Shown here piece after piece: positions 32,879-40,677 of a stretch of 64,000 bases of DNA. Source of the stretch: Scybalosoma faecavium (GTDB taxonomy: Bacteria > Bacillota > Clostridia > Christensenellales > Christensenellaceae); contig DVKG01000012.1 of NCBI GenBank assembly GCA_018716135.1, positions 186,001 through 250,000 of the forward strand, given 5' to 3'. The stretch's first letter is position 1. Every line of letters starts with the position of its first letter. A model generated the notes under the pieces. The model made no database searches. It had not been told where the DNA came from and saw only the letters and a list, made by a program, of their open reading frames with translations. Position numbers and translations under genes: made by a program.

Positions 32879-33451
32879 ATGACCAAATCTATGAACACGA
32901 AAAAGCTCATCACTATGGCTATGTTCATCGCCATCTCTATCGTACTCGTAGCGTTGATTCACTTCCCTATCTTCCCGGCTGTATCCTTCCTCGAATACGA
33001 CCCGGCCGACATTTCCATTCTCATAGGGACGTTCGCCTTCGGTCCTTTGGCAGGCTGCATACTGACAATAGTAACCTCTATCATTCAGGGAATAACGGTC
33101 AGCGCAGCCAGCGGATTATACGGTATAATAATGCACATAATATCCACATGTACTCTCGTACTCGTCGCAGGCAACGTAAAAAAACTGCGTCCCGGCACAG
33201 GCTGGACGGTAGTATCTCTCGTCATTGGGTGTCTGGCTATGGCTGCTGTTATGGGAGTTGCAAATCTGATTATCACTCCGCTGTTTATGGGCGCCCCTGT
33301 AGAAGCGGTCAAAGCGCTGCTTTTTCCTGCAATCATTCCTTTTAATCTTGTGAAGGCAGGCGTAAACTCTGCAGTTGCGTTCGCCATATACAAGCCGCTG
33401 TCTCACGCTCTTAACAAAATGAGCGCAAACGCTCAGCCCATAAAAGCATAA
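32879..33451 (+). CDS. ribU: ECF transporter S component RibU (riboflavin)
   Basis: A 190-residue membrane protein with about six segments. AMFIAISIVLVALIHFPIFPAVSFLEYDPADI and the LIGTFAFGPLAGC stretch are typical of RibU. ATG 32879 has AGGAG 11 bases upstream; the frame is open back to 32633 but that part is riboswitch. The FMN riboswitch confirms a flavin role. It needs the shared ECF energising module, which is not in this window. Confidence 0.95.
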   Translation: MTKSMNTKKLITMAMFIAISIVLVALIHFPIFPAVSFLEYDPADISILIGTFAFGPLAGCILTIVTSIIQGITVSAASGLYGIIMHIISTCTLVLVAGNVKKLRPGTGWTVVSLVIGCLAMAAVMGVANLIITPLFMGAPVEAVKALLFPAIIPFNLVKAGVNSAVAFAIYKPLSHALNKMSANAQPIKA

Positions 33452-33470
33452 CAGCTAACTCGACTATAAT

Positions 33471-33500
33471 AAAAAACGGACGTATAATACGTCCGTTTTT
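33471..33500. terminator. Bidirectional terminator after ribU
   Basis: AAAAAACGGACGTAT and ATACGTCCGTTTTT form a perfect hairpin with A and T tails. It serves ribU on the plus strand and the 33523-33810 gene on the minus strand. Confidence 0.9.
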
Positions 33501-33522
33501 ATATATACATAACAGTAAAGCT

Positions 33523-33810
33523 TCAATCATCTTCATCTTCTTTTATGCAGAGCAAAATCTCTTTCAGATAGCTTTCTGCAATGTCATATTTCTGAGCGGC
33601 AGATACATCAAACGCAAGCAGATCTAGGACGCTCCCCGGAAGAGGGAGAGAAACCGACGAATACATCCTAAGCAGGATTTTCGTATAGCTTCGAAAGTCC
33701 CTTGCCCTCAGAGCCTCTTTAAGCTTTTCTGTAAAAACATCCAGCTTTATATTTTGATATTTCAGCTCGCCGGCCAGCTTAGCTGCATCTTCGTTTTTTC
33801 CCATTCCCAT
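33523..33810 (-). CDS. Small helical protein of unknown function
   Basis: A 95-residue, mostly helical, charged protein with an acidic C-terminus (KEDEDD). No membrane segment, signal peptide or known motif is visible. ATG 33810 has GAGG 8 bases upstream; ATG 33804 is an alternative. It follows the 33861-34226 gene by 50 bases and probably shares its transcript. I cannot assign a function. Confidence 0.65.
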   Translation of the reverse strand: MGMGKNEDAAKLAGELKYQNIKLDVFTEKLKEALRARDFRSYTKILLRMYSSVSLPLPGSVLDLLAFDVSAAQKYDIAESYLKEILLCIKEDEDD

Positions 33811-33860
33811 CCTAAAAACCTCAACTTATCGTATTGTAACAGACGCTCTCTCGATAAAAT

Positions 33861-34226
33861 TTACTCAGATTCAGATTTATTTTTCTTTTCATCCTCAGCC
33901 GCAACTTTAGCAGAGTATTCCTCCATAGCGCTGATAAGCATATCATCCCAGTTTTTGAACGTAGTGTGTGCCTCCGCGAACTTATTAAGCTCATCTTCAG
34001 ATATTGCATCTACGCTTTCTTTAGAAGAAAAATCAAATCCCCCCGCTTCGGCAAACTGAGCCACATTGTCATATTCTGTATGTTTCTGCATAAACGAGTC
34101 ATTCAGCAGATCAGTAAGCTCCGCATTGCAGAACGTGTCTGTAATTTTCTTGGTCAGCTCTTTTATCTGCTCCATTATTTTCAGCGCGTCAAATTCTTCG
34201 CTGTGCAATCCGCATCCTGTATCCAA
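33861..34226 (-). CDS. Small acidic protein of unknown function
   Basis: A 121-residue acidic, helical protein ending in a Lys/Glu/Ser tail (EDEKKNKSESE). Two cysteines lie near the ends of the N-terminal region (Cys5, Cys33). The start is TTG 34226, with GGGAGGG about 8 bases upstream and a TTGATT/TATAAT promoter before it. No domain is recognised. It seems cytoplasmic. Confidence 0.65.
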   Translation of the reverse strand: MDTGCGLHSEEFDALKIMEQIKELTKKITDTFCNAELTDLLNDSFMQKHTEYDNVAQFAEAGGFDFSSKESVDAISEDELNKFAEAHTTFKNWDDMLISAMEEYSAKVAAEDEKKNKSESE

Positions 34227-34267
34227 ACTTTTGCCCTCCCAAAATATTTAACTCAAACATATATTTT

Positions 34268-34297
34268 ATTATACCACATCGCCGCACAAATAATCAA
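34268..34297 (-). promoter_or_regulatory. Promoter of the 34226-33523 gene pair
   Basis: TTGATT (complement of 34292-34297) and TATAAT (complement of 34268-34273) are 18 bases apart, upstream of the TTG-started small acidic protein gene. Confidence 0.65.
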
Positions 34298-34352
34298 TTC
34301 CCACTGTAGTTTCTAAACGTAACAATAATGTTAAATTAAGTCCTAAAAGCTA

Positions 34353-34469
34353 TTGACTAGAAACGTAAAAGTCGTTATACTTAGAATTAGAATTAGGTTT
34401 TAAAAAATCGCTTATTATACTTTATATTACTCGCTTCAGCAATATAAAGCGATGTTTGTATTATTTTTT
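34353..34469 (+). ncRNA. Candidate small RNA with own promoter and terminator
   Basis: TTGACT (34353-34358) and TATACT (34376-34381), 17 bases apart, form a good plus-strand promoter with no gene behind it. A transcript of about 80 bases would end in a hairpin (ATCGC...TTTATATT with AATATAAA-GCGAT, 34407-34453) followed by TTTTTT at 34464-34469. It converges on the tRNA-Trp terminator. No family is recognised. Confidence 0.4.
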
Positions 34470-34488
34470 GCAGAGACGGGACAACTGC

Positions 34489-34518
34489 AAAAAAAGCCGC
34501 CTCCTAAAAGGAGACGAC
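34489..34518 (-). terminator. Terminator of tRNA-Trp
   Basis: GTCGTCTCC and GGAGGCGGC pair on the minus strand (loop TTTTA) and TTTTTTT follows, 13 bases after the tRNA 3' end. Confidence 0.9.
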
Positions 34519-34530
34519 CTTTATAATCGC

Positions 34531-34606
34531 TGGCAGGGGAGACGCGAATCGAACACGCAACCTACGGTTTTGGAGACCGTTGCTCTGCCAATTGAGCTAC
34601 TCCCCT
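34531..34606 (-). tRNA. tRNA-Trp (CCA anticodon)
   Basis: A 76-base cloverleaf on the minus strand: acceptor AGGGGAG/CTCCCCT, D-arm with GCTCAATTGGCAGAGC, anticodon stem ACGGT/ACCGT with loop CTCCAAA (anticodon CCA), T-arm GCGTG-TTCGATT-CGCGT, discriminator G and an encoded CCA end. It decodes UGG and is the tRNA sensed by the trp T-box. Confidence 0.97.
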
Positions 34607-34656
34607 TTGCACTTAGCGACGAAATGTATTATAATATATTTTAGGCGAAACGTCAA
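34607..34656. promoter_or_regulatory. Overlapping divergent promoters of tRNA-Trp and proC
   Basis: On the minus strand TTGACG (complement of 34651-34656) and TATAAT (complement of 34628-34633) are 17 bases apart. On the plus strand TTGCAC (34607-34612) and TATAAT (34630-34635) are also 17 apart. The two -10 boxes share the sequence ATTATAAT, so polymerase can bind only one direction at a time. Confidence 0.7.
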
Positions 34657-34676
34657 CACTTTTTTTAGGAGGATTT

Positions 34677-35471
34677 ATGAAGTACAAACTTGGAATTATC
34701 GGCGCGGGCAATATGGCGCAGGCAATATTTAAAGGCGCTATTGCTAAAGAAATTCTGCATCCCAATGAAATCGCCATATATGACATATATCAAAGCAAAG
34801 CTGAGGTGCTCAGCTCCTACTGCGGCGTTTCGACCGCAGAATCCATAGAGCAGTTGGCAGAAGAAAGCGAAATAATTCTAATCGCTGTAAAACCCAACGC
34901 AGCTAAGGCTGTGCTCGAACAGTTCACCTTCGACGACAAGGCAGTTCTCTCTATCGTAACAGGTCTCTCTTATGAAAGAATGAACCAGAGTGTTTCCGGC
35001 AAAAACCTGCGCTTTTTGCGCATCGTACCCAACACGCCTCTCATGGTAGGATACGGCGCGACAGCTTTCGCAACGCCCTGCTCTCTTCACGACGACGAGA
35101 TGACCTTTGCCAAAGATCTGTTCTCCGCGCTGGGAACTGTAGACGAAATAGACGAAAACCTCATGCACGCGGTCACTTCTCTGAGCGGCTCAGGTCCGGC
35201 ATATGTCTATATGTTTATCGAAGCTCTCGCAGATGCAGGCGTGCAGCAGGGGCTGCCGAGAGACACGGCTCTGGCTCTTGCAATACAGACTATCGAAGGC
35301 GGCGCACAAATGGTTCGAGGCACGGGCAAGCATCCTGCTTCTCTGCGCGACGAGGTCTGCTCCCCCGGCGGCACTACAATAGACGCGGTGGCAATGCTGG
35401 AGAAGCACGGTTTCCGCTCCTCAATTTTCGAAGCTGTGCAAGCCTGCGCGGAAAAAGCCAAAATTCTCTGA
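34677..35471 (+). CDS. proC: Pyrroline-5-carboxylate reductase
   Basis: A 264-residue enzyme for the last step of proline synthesis. The Rossmann motif is LGIIGAGNMAQAIFKG, VKPNAAKAVL follows, and the signature LSGSGPAYVYMFIEALADAGVQQGLPR plus EVCSPGGTTIDAVAMLEKHGFR are diagnostic. AGGAGG lies about 5 bases before ATG 34677. rnhA follows 30 bases later. Confidence 0.97.
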   Translation: MKYKLGIIGAGNMAQAIFKGAIAKEILHPNEIAIYDIYQSKAEVLSSYCGVSTAESIEQLAEESEIILIAVKPNAAKAVLEQFTFDDKAVLSIVTGLSYERMNQSVSGKNLRFLRIVPNTPLMVGYGATAFATPCSLHDDEMTFAKDLFSALGTVDEIDENLMHAVTSLSGSGPAYVYMFIEALADAGVQQGLPRDTALALAIQTIEGGAQMVRGTGKHPASLRDEVCSPGGTTIDAVAMLEKHGFRSSIFEAVQACAEKAKIL

Positions 35472-35501
35472 TTTATAATACACTTTTGAATTGAGGTTAT
35501 T

Positions 35502-36035
35502 ATGTACGATCGTGTAGACATTTACACTGACGGCGCGTGCTCAGGCAACCCCGGCCCCGGCGGCTGGGCGGCTATTCTAATATGCCGCGGAGTTGAAAAA
35601 GTTTTGTCCGGATTTGTACCCGAAACTACAAACAACAGAATGGAACTTATGGGCATTATATACGGACTCCAAGCTCTAAAACGCCCGTGCGACGTGACAG
35701 TTTACACTGACAGCTCGTATGTATTCAATGCCTTTGAAAAAAACTGGGTAGCCCGCTGGATTAACAATTGCTGGCTTACAGCAGACAAGAAGAAAATCAA
35801 AAACCAAGATTTATGGGAAGAGCTGTTGGAACAAACCGAATACCACGATATAAAATGGGTAAAGGTAAAAGGTCACGCCAACAACGAATACAACAACAGA
35901 TGCGATATGCTGGCGCGCAATGAAATCAAAGAAAACAAATTCGTAACCATCGAGCGATACGATCCGTTCTACGAATCTATAAAAGAGGAAACAGAACGCG
36001 AGAACAAGACGCTCGCTAAAGACAGCGGCGAGTAG
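35502..36035 (+). CDS. rnhA: Ribonuclease HI
   Basis: A 177-residue enzyme that cuts RNA in RNA-DNA hybrids. The four acidic catalytic residues are Asp10 (YTDGACSGNPG), Glu48 (NNRMELMG), Asp70 (VYTDSSYV) and Asp135 (NNRCDMLA), with the helper His125 in KGHANN. A charged 35-residue tail extends past the usual end. Likely cotranscribed with proC. Confidence 0.96.
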   Translation: MYDRVDIYTDGACSGNPGPGGWAAILICRGVEKVLSGFVPETTNNRMELMGIIYGLQALKRPCDVTVYTDSSYVFNAFEKNWVARWINNCWLTADKKKIKNQDLWEELLEQTEYHDIKWVKVKGHANNEYNNRCDMLARNEIKENKFVTIERYDPFYESIKEETERENKTLAKDSGE

Positions 36036-36063
36036 CTTCGACAATTAGCGGCAAAGAATTTGC

Positions 36064-36092
36064 TTGACTTTATAGTTCCGTCATGCTATAGT
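36064..36092 (+). promoter_or_regulatory. cspA promoter
   Basis: TTGACT (36064-36069) and TATAGT (36087-36092), 17 bases apart, lie just after rnhA and give cspA a leader of about 130 bases. Confidence 0.75.
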
Positions 36093-36117
36093 TTGTTTAA
36101 GTATTTGGATCGATGTT

Positions 36118-36188
36118 AGACCTCGCATTTTTGTAAATCCGTTGTTTAATTGTTGGCGGATTTACGAAGATGCGGGGTCTCATTTTTT
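36118..36188 (+). promoter_or_regulatory. 24-bp leader hairpin before cspA
   Basis: Bases 36118-36141 and 36157-36180 pair over 24 bp without a mismatch, using four G-U pairs, around a 15-base loop. Six T's follow (36183-36188). The G-U pairs would be C-A mismatches on the other strand, so selection acts on the plus-strand RNA. It lies between promoter and ribosome site and could act as an attenuator or a cold-sensing leader. Confidence 0.75.
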
Positions 36189-36226
36189 CAAACACTGATT
36201 TTTAAATTTTGGGAGGTACCGCTTCA

Positions 36227-36439
36227 GTGAACAAGGGTACAGTAAAATGGTTTAACGCAGAAAAGGGCTACGGTTTCATCGCAAACGACGAAGGCGGCGA
36301 CGATGTTTTCGTACATTTCTCCGCCATTGTCGCAGATGGTTTCAAAACTCTGCACGAAGGTCAGCAGGTCACATTCGAAATAGAAGCAGACCCTAAAAAC
36401 AGACGTAAAACACGCGCTAAAAACGTACAGACAGCTTAA
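36227..36439 (+). CDS. cspA: Cold-shock protein
   Basis: A 70-residue CSD-fold RNA chaperone. RNP1 is KGYGFIAND and RNP2 VFVHFSAI, in the usual order after GTVKWFNAEKG. The start is GTG 36227, 10 bases after GGGAGG; the frame is open upstream to 36209 across that site. It binds single-stranded RNA and prevents structure at low temperature. Which of several cellular CSPs it is cannot be told. Confidence 0.95.
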   Translation: MNKGTVKWFNAEKGYGFIANDEGGDDVFVHFSAIVADGFKTLHEGQQVTFEIEADPKNRRKTRAKNVQTA

Positions 36440-36453
36440 TCTGTACAAAACCG

Positions 36454-36483
36454 ACGGTTTGCTTTTTCGGCAGGCCGTTTTTT
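36454..36483 (+). terminator. cspA terminator
   Basis: ACGGTTTGC and GCAGGCCGT form a 9-bp stem with two G-U pairs, followed by six T's, just after the cspA stop. Confidence 0.8.
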
Positions 36484-36488
36484 GCATT

Positions 36489-36515
36489 AAAAAAGGCGGC
36501 GCTTTGGCGCCGTCT
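36489..36515 (-). terminator. queT terminator
   Basis: GACGGCGCC and GGCGCCGCC-type arms with an AAA loop form a GC-rich stem on the minus strand, followed by TTTTT. It lies downstream of queT. Confidence 0.85.
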
Positions 36516-36548
36516 AACCTTCTTTAAAATATTATGCTTATAAGATCA

Positions 36549-37052
36549 TCATGCCTTTTTTATGACAGCTGCTCCGAATATAGTATCTCTGTGCTTCATC
36601 AGCGCGAACAACAGCAGCATCCCCAGAATACCGCACGATATCACCTCGCCGGCGCCCACCGTCACCAGTAAAAAAACCCAGCTTTCCTCAGCTCCGTAAA
36701 CCAGCTGAAGCACAAACGGCACAATAGCCATATTAGCGACTATTGGAGGAATTGGAGCTGCCCATTTCCATCGCCTGAGAAGATATGTAAACACAGCACC
36801 GATGAGCGTTGCAATCGTTCCGAATACCACATCCCATGCAGCGCAGCCCGTCAGCAGGTTCGCCAGCAGACATCCTACCCCCAAGCCCGGGATAGCCGCC
36901 GGAGTAAAAAACGGCAGTATCGTGAGCGCTTCGGAAAAGCGGATTTGAATCACTCCGCTTGCCAATCCCATTAGATTGGCAATAAACGTAAGGACTACAT
37001 ACAAAGCCGCTATGAGCGCCCCTTGGGTCATAAACTTAATCTTTTTATTCAT
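36549..37052 (-). CDS. queT: QueT-family queuosine precursor transporter
   Basis: A 167-residue membrane protein with about six segments, an S component of the ECF class. GALIAALYVVLTFIANLMGLASGVIQIRFSEALTILPFFTPAAIPGLGVGC is the QueT family signature. A preQ1 riboswitch lies in its leader, supporting import of a queuosine precursor. Starts at ATG 37052 or at the in-frame ATG at residue 8. No strong ribosome site is adjacent; GAGAGC lies about 12 bases upstream. Confidence 0.94.
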   Translation of the reverse strand: MNKKIKFMTQGALIAALYVVLTFIANLMGLASGVIQIRFSEALTILPFFTPAAIPGLGVGCLLANLLTGCAAWDVVFGTIATLIGAVFTYLLRRWKWAAPIPPIVANMAIVPFVLQLVYGAEESWVFLLVTVGAGEVISCGILGMLLLFALMKHRDTIFGAAVIKKA

Positions 37053-37083
37053 TTTTTCTTTTTCGCTCTCGTTTTTGAGAGCT

Positions 37084-37129
37084 ACTCTCCTTTAGTTTTG
37101 TTTTAGGTGAGGAAGGTTTCGAACTCACC
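37084..37129 (-). promoter_or_regulatory. preQ1-I riboswitch
   Basis: On the minus strand GGTGAG, a loop starting TTCGAAACC, CTCACC and an A-rich tail ending AAAACTAAAGGAG match the preQ1 class I layout: a single stem with an A-rich tail that forms the pseudoknot. The tail runs into GGAG and a GCTCTC/GAGAGC hairpin, so ligand binding probably affects translation or downstream folding. It precedes queT. Confidence 0.85.
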
Positions 37130-37136
37130 GTATCTA

Positions 37137-37165
37137 ATGGTATCACAGCTTTGCCTCTTATGCAA
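37137..37165 (-). promoter_or_regulatory. queT promoter
   Basis: TTGCAT (complement of 37160-37165) and TACCAT (complement of 37137-37142), 17 bases apart, place the start of transcription right before the preQ1 aptamer. Confidence 0.6.
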
Positions 37166-37291
37166 GCATAGCAGCGTTTTTTTCTTTGATATTATCTTTC
37201 TATTTAATATTCATGCTGTTATAATCTAGCTTTCACGCTTTTATTATGTTAGAATGTAAGGTAAGTATTTTATACGGAGAGATAGTAAAAC

Positions 37292-38014
37292 ATGAAAAAA
37301 GCAGCTAAATACGCCTTTATTCAGACGATACCTGTAATGCTGGGGTATCTCTTTTTGGGTCTGGCCTTCGGCATATTGCTGGATCAGGAAGCCGGACTCG
37401 GAGCGCTCTGGGCCGCAGTCATCAGTATTACCGTATATGCCGGCTCATGTGAATTTGTCCTGGTTTCGCTGTTAGCGAGCGGCGCATCTCTGCCGACAAT
37501 AGCGCTGACTACACTTTTTTTAAACAGCAGGCATATGTTTTATGGTCTGTCATTTATCGAACAGTTCCGCAAAACGGACAAGTTTTATCCTTATATGATT
37601 TTTTCACTGACAGACGAAACTTACTCTGTCTTCACTCAGATAAAAACATCCGGAGGAATACCTCAATCCATAGATTCAAAACATGCACAGTTTTTTATTG
37701 CATTGTTCGATCAGTGTTACTGGGTATTGGGTTCTTTTTTAGGCGGGCTCGTAGGCTCTCTCGTTCCGATAGACTGGACAGGCATAGACTTTTCAATGAC
37801 CGCACTCTTTGTCGTAATATTCGTAGAGCAGTGGCAATCCTGCAAATCGCACTTCCCCGCCATCGCAGGCGCCGTAAGCGCAATTGTTTTTCTGCTTATT
37901 CTCGGGCCGGATTCCTTTCTGCTGCCGGCGATATGCGTCGCTGTTATCGCACTCTGTTTTGTGCAGTTCTCAGGACGATTTGACAGATTTATCAAAGGCG
38001 GTGAGGAATCATGA
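37292..38014 (+). CDS. azlC: AzlC-family branched-chain amino acid exporter, large subunit
   Basis: A 240-residue membrane protein with about seven segments. AFIQTIPVMLGYLFLGLAFGILL, YAGSCEFVLVSLLASGAS and TTLFLNSRHMFYGLSF are AzlC family blocks. With AzlD it exports branched-chain amino acid analogues such as azaleucine. ATG 37292 follows CGGAGAG. It overlaps azlD by 4 bases. Confidence 0.93.
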   Translation: MKKAAKYAFIQTIPVMLGYLFLGLAFGILLDQEAGLGALWAAVISITVYAGSCEFVLVSLLASGASLPTIALTTLFLNSRHMFYGLSFIEQFRKTDKFYPYMIFSLTDETYSVFTQIKTSGGIPQSIDSKHAQFFIALFDQCYWVLGSFLGGLVGSLVPIDWTGIDFSMTALFVVIFVEQWQSCKSHFPAIAGAVSAIVFLLILGPDSFLLPAICVAVIALCFVQFSGRFDRFIKGGEES

Positions 38015-38337
38015 CGAATACTTCGCATATAATCATAATTATCGCAGTGACTGCGATTATAACGCTTTTTACCCGAGCTCTGCCTTTTATCGTATTCGGC
38101 GGCAATAGGAGTATGCCTGATAAAGTAAAGCAACTGGCAGATGTCCTGCCATACGCGATTATCGCCGCTCTGGTAGTATACTGCCTCAAGGGACTGGATT
38201 TTTCTGAATTTTCTTCCGGCGCAGCTCAGCTGATTGCCGTCGCTGCCGTCGCCGCTCTGCATGTCTGGAAAAAGAACACGCTTCTCAGCATTGGCTGCGG
38301 GACAGTGCTCTATATGTTGCTTATACGAATTATATAA
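38011..38337 (+). CDS. azlD: AzlD-family branched-chain amino acid exporter, small subunit
   Basis: A 108-residue membrane protein with three or four segments; ITLFTRALPFIVFGG, LPYAIIAALVVYCLKG and the late AVAALHVWKKNTLLSIGCGTVLYML are AzlD marks. It forms the exporter with AzlC, whose gene overlaps it (ATGA). Confidence 0.92.
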   Translation: MTNTSHIIIIIAVTAIITLFTRALPFIVFGGNRSMPDKVKQLADVLPYAIIAALVVYCLKGLDFSEFSSGAAQLIAVAAVAALHVWKKNTLLSIGCGTVLYMLLIRII

Positions 38338-38344
38338 AAAAAAC

Positions 38345-38359
38345 GTGAAACTGTTTCAC
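38345..38359. promoter_or_regulatory. Perfect palindrome after azlD
   Basis: GTGAAAC-T-GTTTCAC is a perfect 7-1-7 inverted repeat between the azlD stop and the marR promoter. It may be the azlCD terminator (weakly T-rich downstream) or an operator. Confidence 0.4.
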
Positions 38360-38370
38360 ACACTTTTCGT

Positions 38371-38399
38371 TTGACATAATTAAGCAATAGTCTTATAAT
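38371..38399 (+). promoter_or_regulatory. Promoter of the marR-ABC exporter operon
   Basis: TTGACA (38371-38376) and TATAAT (38394-38399), exactly 17 bases apart, form a full consensus promoter about 30 bases before the marR start. Confidence 0.85.
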
Positions 38400-38428
38400 A
38401 AGTTACAATAGTTAGGAGGCGAACAATT

Positions 38429-38902
38429 TTGCATCGTCACATCGGAAAAGAAATACGAGCTGTGGCAAATCTCATCCATAGAAAAGCCTGCAAGCCGCAC
38501 AATCCTATCCCATGTCCCCCCTGCGACGATCCTATTTTTGACGAACAGGGATGTAACCTGACAGGAATGCAGAAGCTTTTTCTTCACTACATATGGATAC
38601 ACAGGCATGAGGACGTTTTCCAGCGAGATCTGGAGCAGGAGTTTAGTATACGCCGTGCAACAGCGACGGGAATACTTCAATTGATGGAAAAAAACGGATA
38701 TATAATACGAACAACATCGGAGCGGGACGCAAGATTGAAGAAAATCACTCTTACAGATAAAGCTCTGAAAATCCACACGCATTCCATGGCTCAGATAAAA
38801 AGTATTGAGGAACAAATGAGGTCAGGAATCAGCGACCGCGACTTAGATATCTTTTTTGATGTACTTGACAAAATTAAAGTCAACCTCACAAATGATGATT
38901 AA
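38429..38902 (+). CDS. MarR-family regulator with a cysteine cluster
   Basis: A 157-residue winged-helix protein. The DNA-binding part has QRDLEQEFSIRRATATGILQLMEKNGYI and the wing RTTSERDARLKKITLT, typical of MarR. Before it lie Cys21, Cys29, Cys32 and Cys42, with Cys29-Pro-Pro-Cys32, which could bind a metal or form disulfides. The start is TTG 38429, 9 bases after AGGAGG. It heads an operon with two ABC exporter genes and probably represses it in response to a ligand or redox change. Confidence 0.9.
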   Translation: MHRHIGKEIRAVANLIHRKACKPHNPIPCPPCDDPIFDEQGCNLTGMQKLFLHYIWIHRHEDVFQRDLEQEFSIRRATATGILQLMEKNGYIIRTTSERDARLKKITLTDKALKIHTHSMAQIKSIEEQMRSGISDRDLDIFFDVLDKIKVNLTNDD

Positions 38903-38913
38903 GGAGGTAGTAT

Positions 38914-40677
38914 ATGACTAAAATTTTTAAATACTTCACATCACGGGATTGGGGCACAGTCCTCGTATCTCTCGTGCTGATAGTATTCCAGGTATTTTTC
39001 GACCTGCGTCTGCCCGACTATATGTCTGAAATCACTAGGCTGGTTCAGACCGAAGGCAGTGAAATGGGAGACATACTGCTCGCCGGAGCGAAGATGATGG
39101 GCTGCGCCTTAGGCAGTTTGGCAGCTGCGTTCTGCGTAGGCTTCTTTTTTTCCAGACTCGCAGCAGGTCTGTCCAAAAGACTGAGAGGCAAAGTGTACGA
39201 CCGCGTTATGTCCTTCTCTATGGAGGAGATAAACAAATTCTCCACGCCCAGCCTTATAACACGAACGACAAACGACATAACTCAGATCCAAATGATAATT
39301 GCAATGGGACTTCAAATAGTTATAAAAGCTCCCATAACCGCAGCCTGGGCTATTGTCAAAATATACAACAAGAACGTGAGCTGGACGACTGCCACAGCGG
39401 TATGTGTCGGCGTGTTGATTCTTATTATATTAACTATAGTTTTGGTCGCCATGCCCAAATTCAGGAGACTGCAGACACTCACGGATAATCTGAACAGGAT
39501 AACGCGCGAAAATCTGACAGGTATCCGCGTCGTTCGCGCTTACAATGCAGAACAATATCAGGAAGATAAATTCGAAGTTGCAAACGACAACGTAACTAAG
39601 ACTAACCTGTTCGCTAACAGAGTCATGGCCATTCTCAGCCCGGGAATGACGATAATCATGAACGGTCTTACGCTTTCTATATACTGGATAGGAGCGGTTT
39701 TGATAAATAACGCCGCCATGACGGAGCGTCTGGGTATTTTCAGCGACATGGTAGTGTTCACATCATATGCAATGCAGGTTATAATGTCATTCATGATGCT
39801 GACCATGATATTCATACTGCTGCCCAGAGCTACAGTATCTGCAAAACGAATAATGGAGGTTTTAAATACAAAACCCAGAATCATAGACGGAACTCTGACC
39901 GGAGCAGATTCCACAAGCGTCGGCGAAGTTGAATTCCGCAACGTAAGCTTTAAATATCCCGGAGCCGAAGGATATGTACTCAGAGATATAAATTTCAAAG
40001 CCAAGAGAGGAGAAACCGTCGCTTTCATAGGTTCTACAGGAAGCGGAAAATCCACCCTTATAAACCTTATCCCTCGCTTCTATGACGCTACGGAAGGCAG
40101 TGTACTCGTGGACGGAATAGACGTAAAGCAATATAAGCAATCCGAACTTATCAACAAAATTGGTTACGTTACGCAGAAGTCCATAATGTTCTCCGGAAGC
40201 GTTCGCTCCAACGTCGCTTATGGAGAAAAAGACGGCAAAAAGCCTACAGAGGAGGATATCCGCCGTGCTATTAGAATCGCTCAAGCGGAGGAATTCGTCA
40301 GCGAAATGCCCAGCGATATTGATTCTCCCATAGCTCAGGGCGGCACGAACGTCTCGGGCGGTCAGAAACAAAGGCTGTCCATAGCGCGGGCTATATGCCG
40401 CAATCCCGAAATATACATTTTCGACGATTCTTTCTCTGCGCTCGACTATAAAACCGACCGCATTCTCCGCTCCGCTCTCAAAAAGGAGATGGCGGACGCT
40501 ACGAATTTTATAGTAGCTCAGCGAATCGGTACTATCCGCGACGCAGACAAGATAGTTGTACTCGACGAAGGACACGCAGTCGGAATCGGCACGCATGACG
40601 AGCTGATGAAGACCTGCGAAGTATATCGTCAAATCGCTTATTCACAGTTGTCAAAGGAGGAGTTGGAAAATGCCTAG
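38914..40677 (+). CDS. Heterodimeric ABC exporter half with degenerate Walker B
   Basis: A 587-residue half-transporter with six membrane segments then an ATPase domain. It has Walker A GSTGSGKST near residue 372, signature VSGGQKQRLSIARA, and Walker B IFDDSFSALD, in which the catalytic Glu is replaced by Asp. This marks the degenerate-site subunit of heterodimers such as BmrC or TM287. AGGAGG precedes ATG 38914. It overlaps the next gene by 8 bases. Drug or lipid export is likely; the substrate is unknown. Confidence 0.93.
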   Translation: MTKIFKYFTSRDWGTVLVSLVLIVFQVFFDLRLPDYMSEITRLVQTEGSEMGDILLAGAKMMGCALGSLAAAFCVGFFFSRLAAGLSKRLRGKVYDRVMSFSMEEINKFSTPSLITRTTNDITQIQMIIAMGLQIVIKAPITAAWAIVKIYNKNVSWTTATAVCVGVLILIILTIVLVAMPKFRRLQTLTDNLNRITRENLTGIRVVRAYNAEQYQEDKFEVANDNVTKTNLFANRVMAILSPGMTIIMNGLTLSIYWIGAVLINNAAMTERLGIFSDMVVFTSYAMQVIMSFMMLTMIFILLPRATVSAKRIMEVLNTKPRIIDGTLTGADSTSVGEVEFRNVSFKYPGAEGYVLRDINFKAKRGETVAFIGSTGSGKSTLINLIPRFYDATEGSVLVDGIDVKQYKQSELINKIGYVTQKSIMFSGSVRSNVAYGEKDGKKPTEEDIRRAIRIAQAEEFVSEMPSDIDSPIAQGGTNVSGGQKQRLSIARAICRNPEIYIFDDSFSALDYKTDRILRSALKKEMADATNFIVAQRIGTIRDADKIVVLDEGHAVGIGTHDELMKTCEVYRQIAYSQLSKEELENA

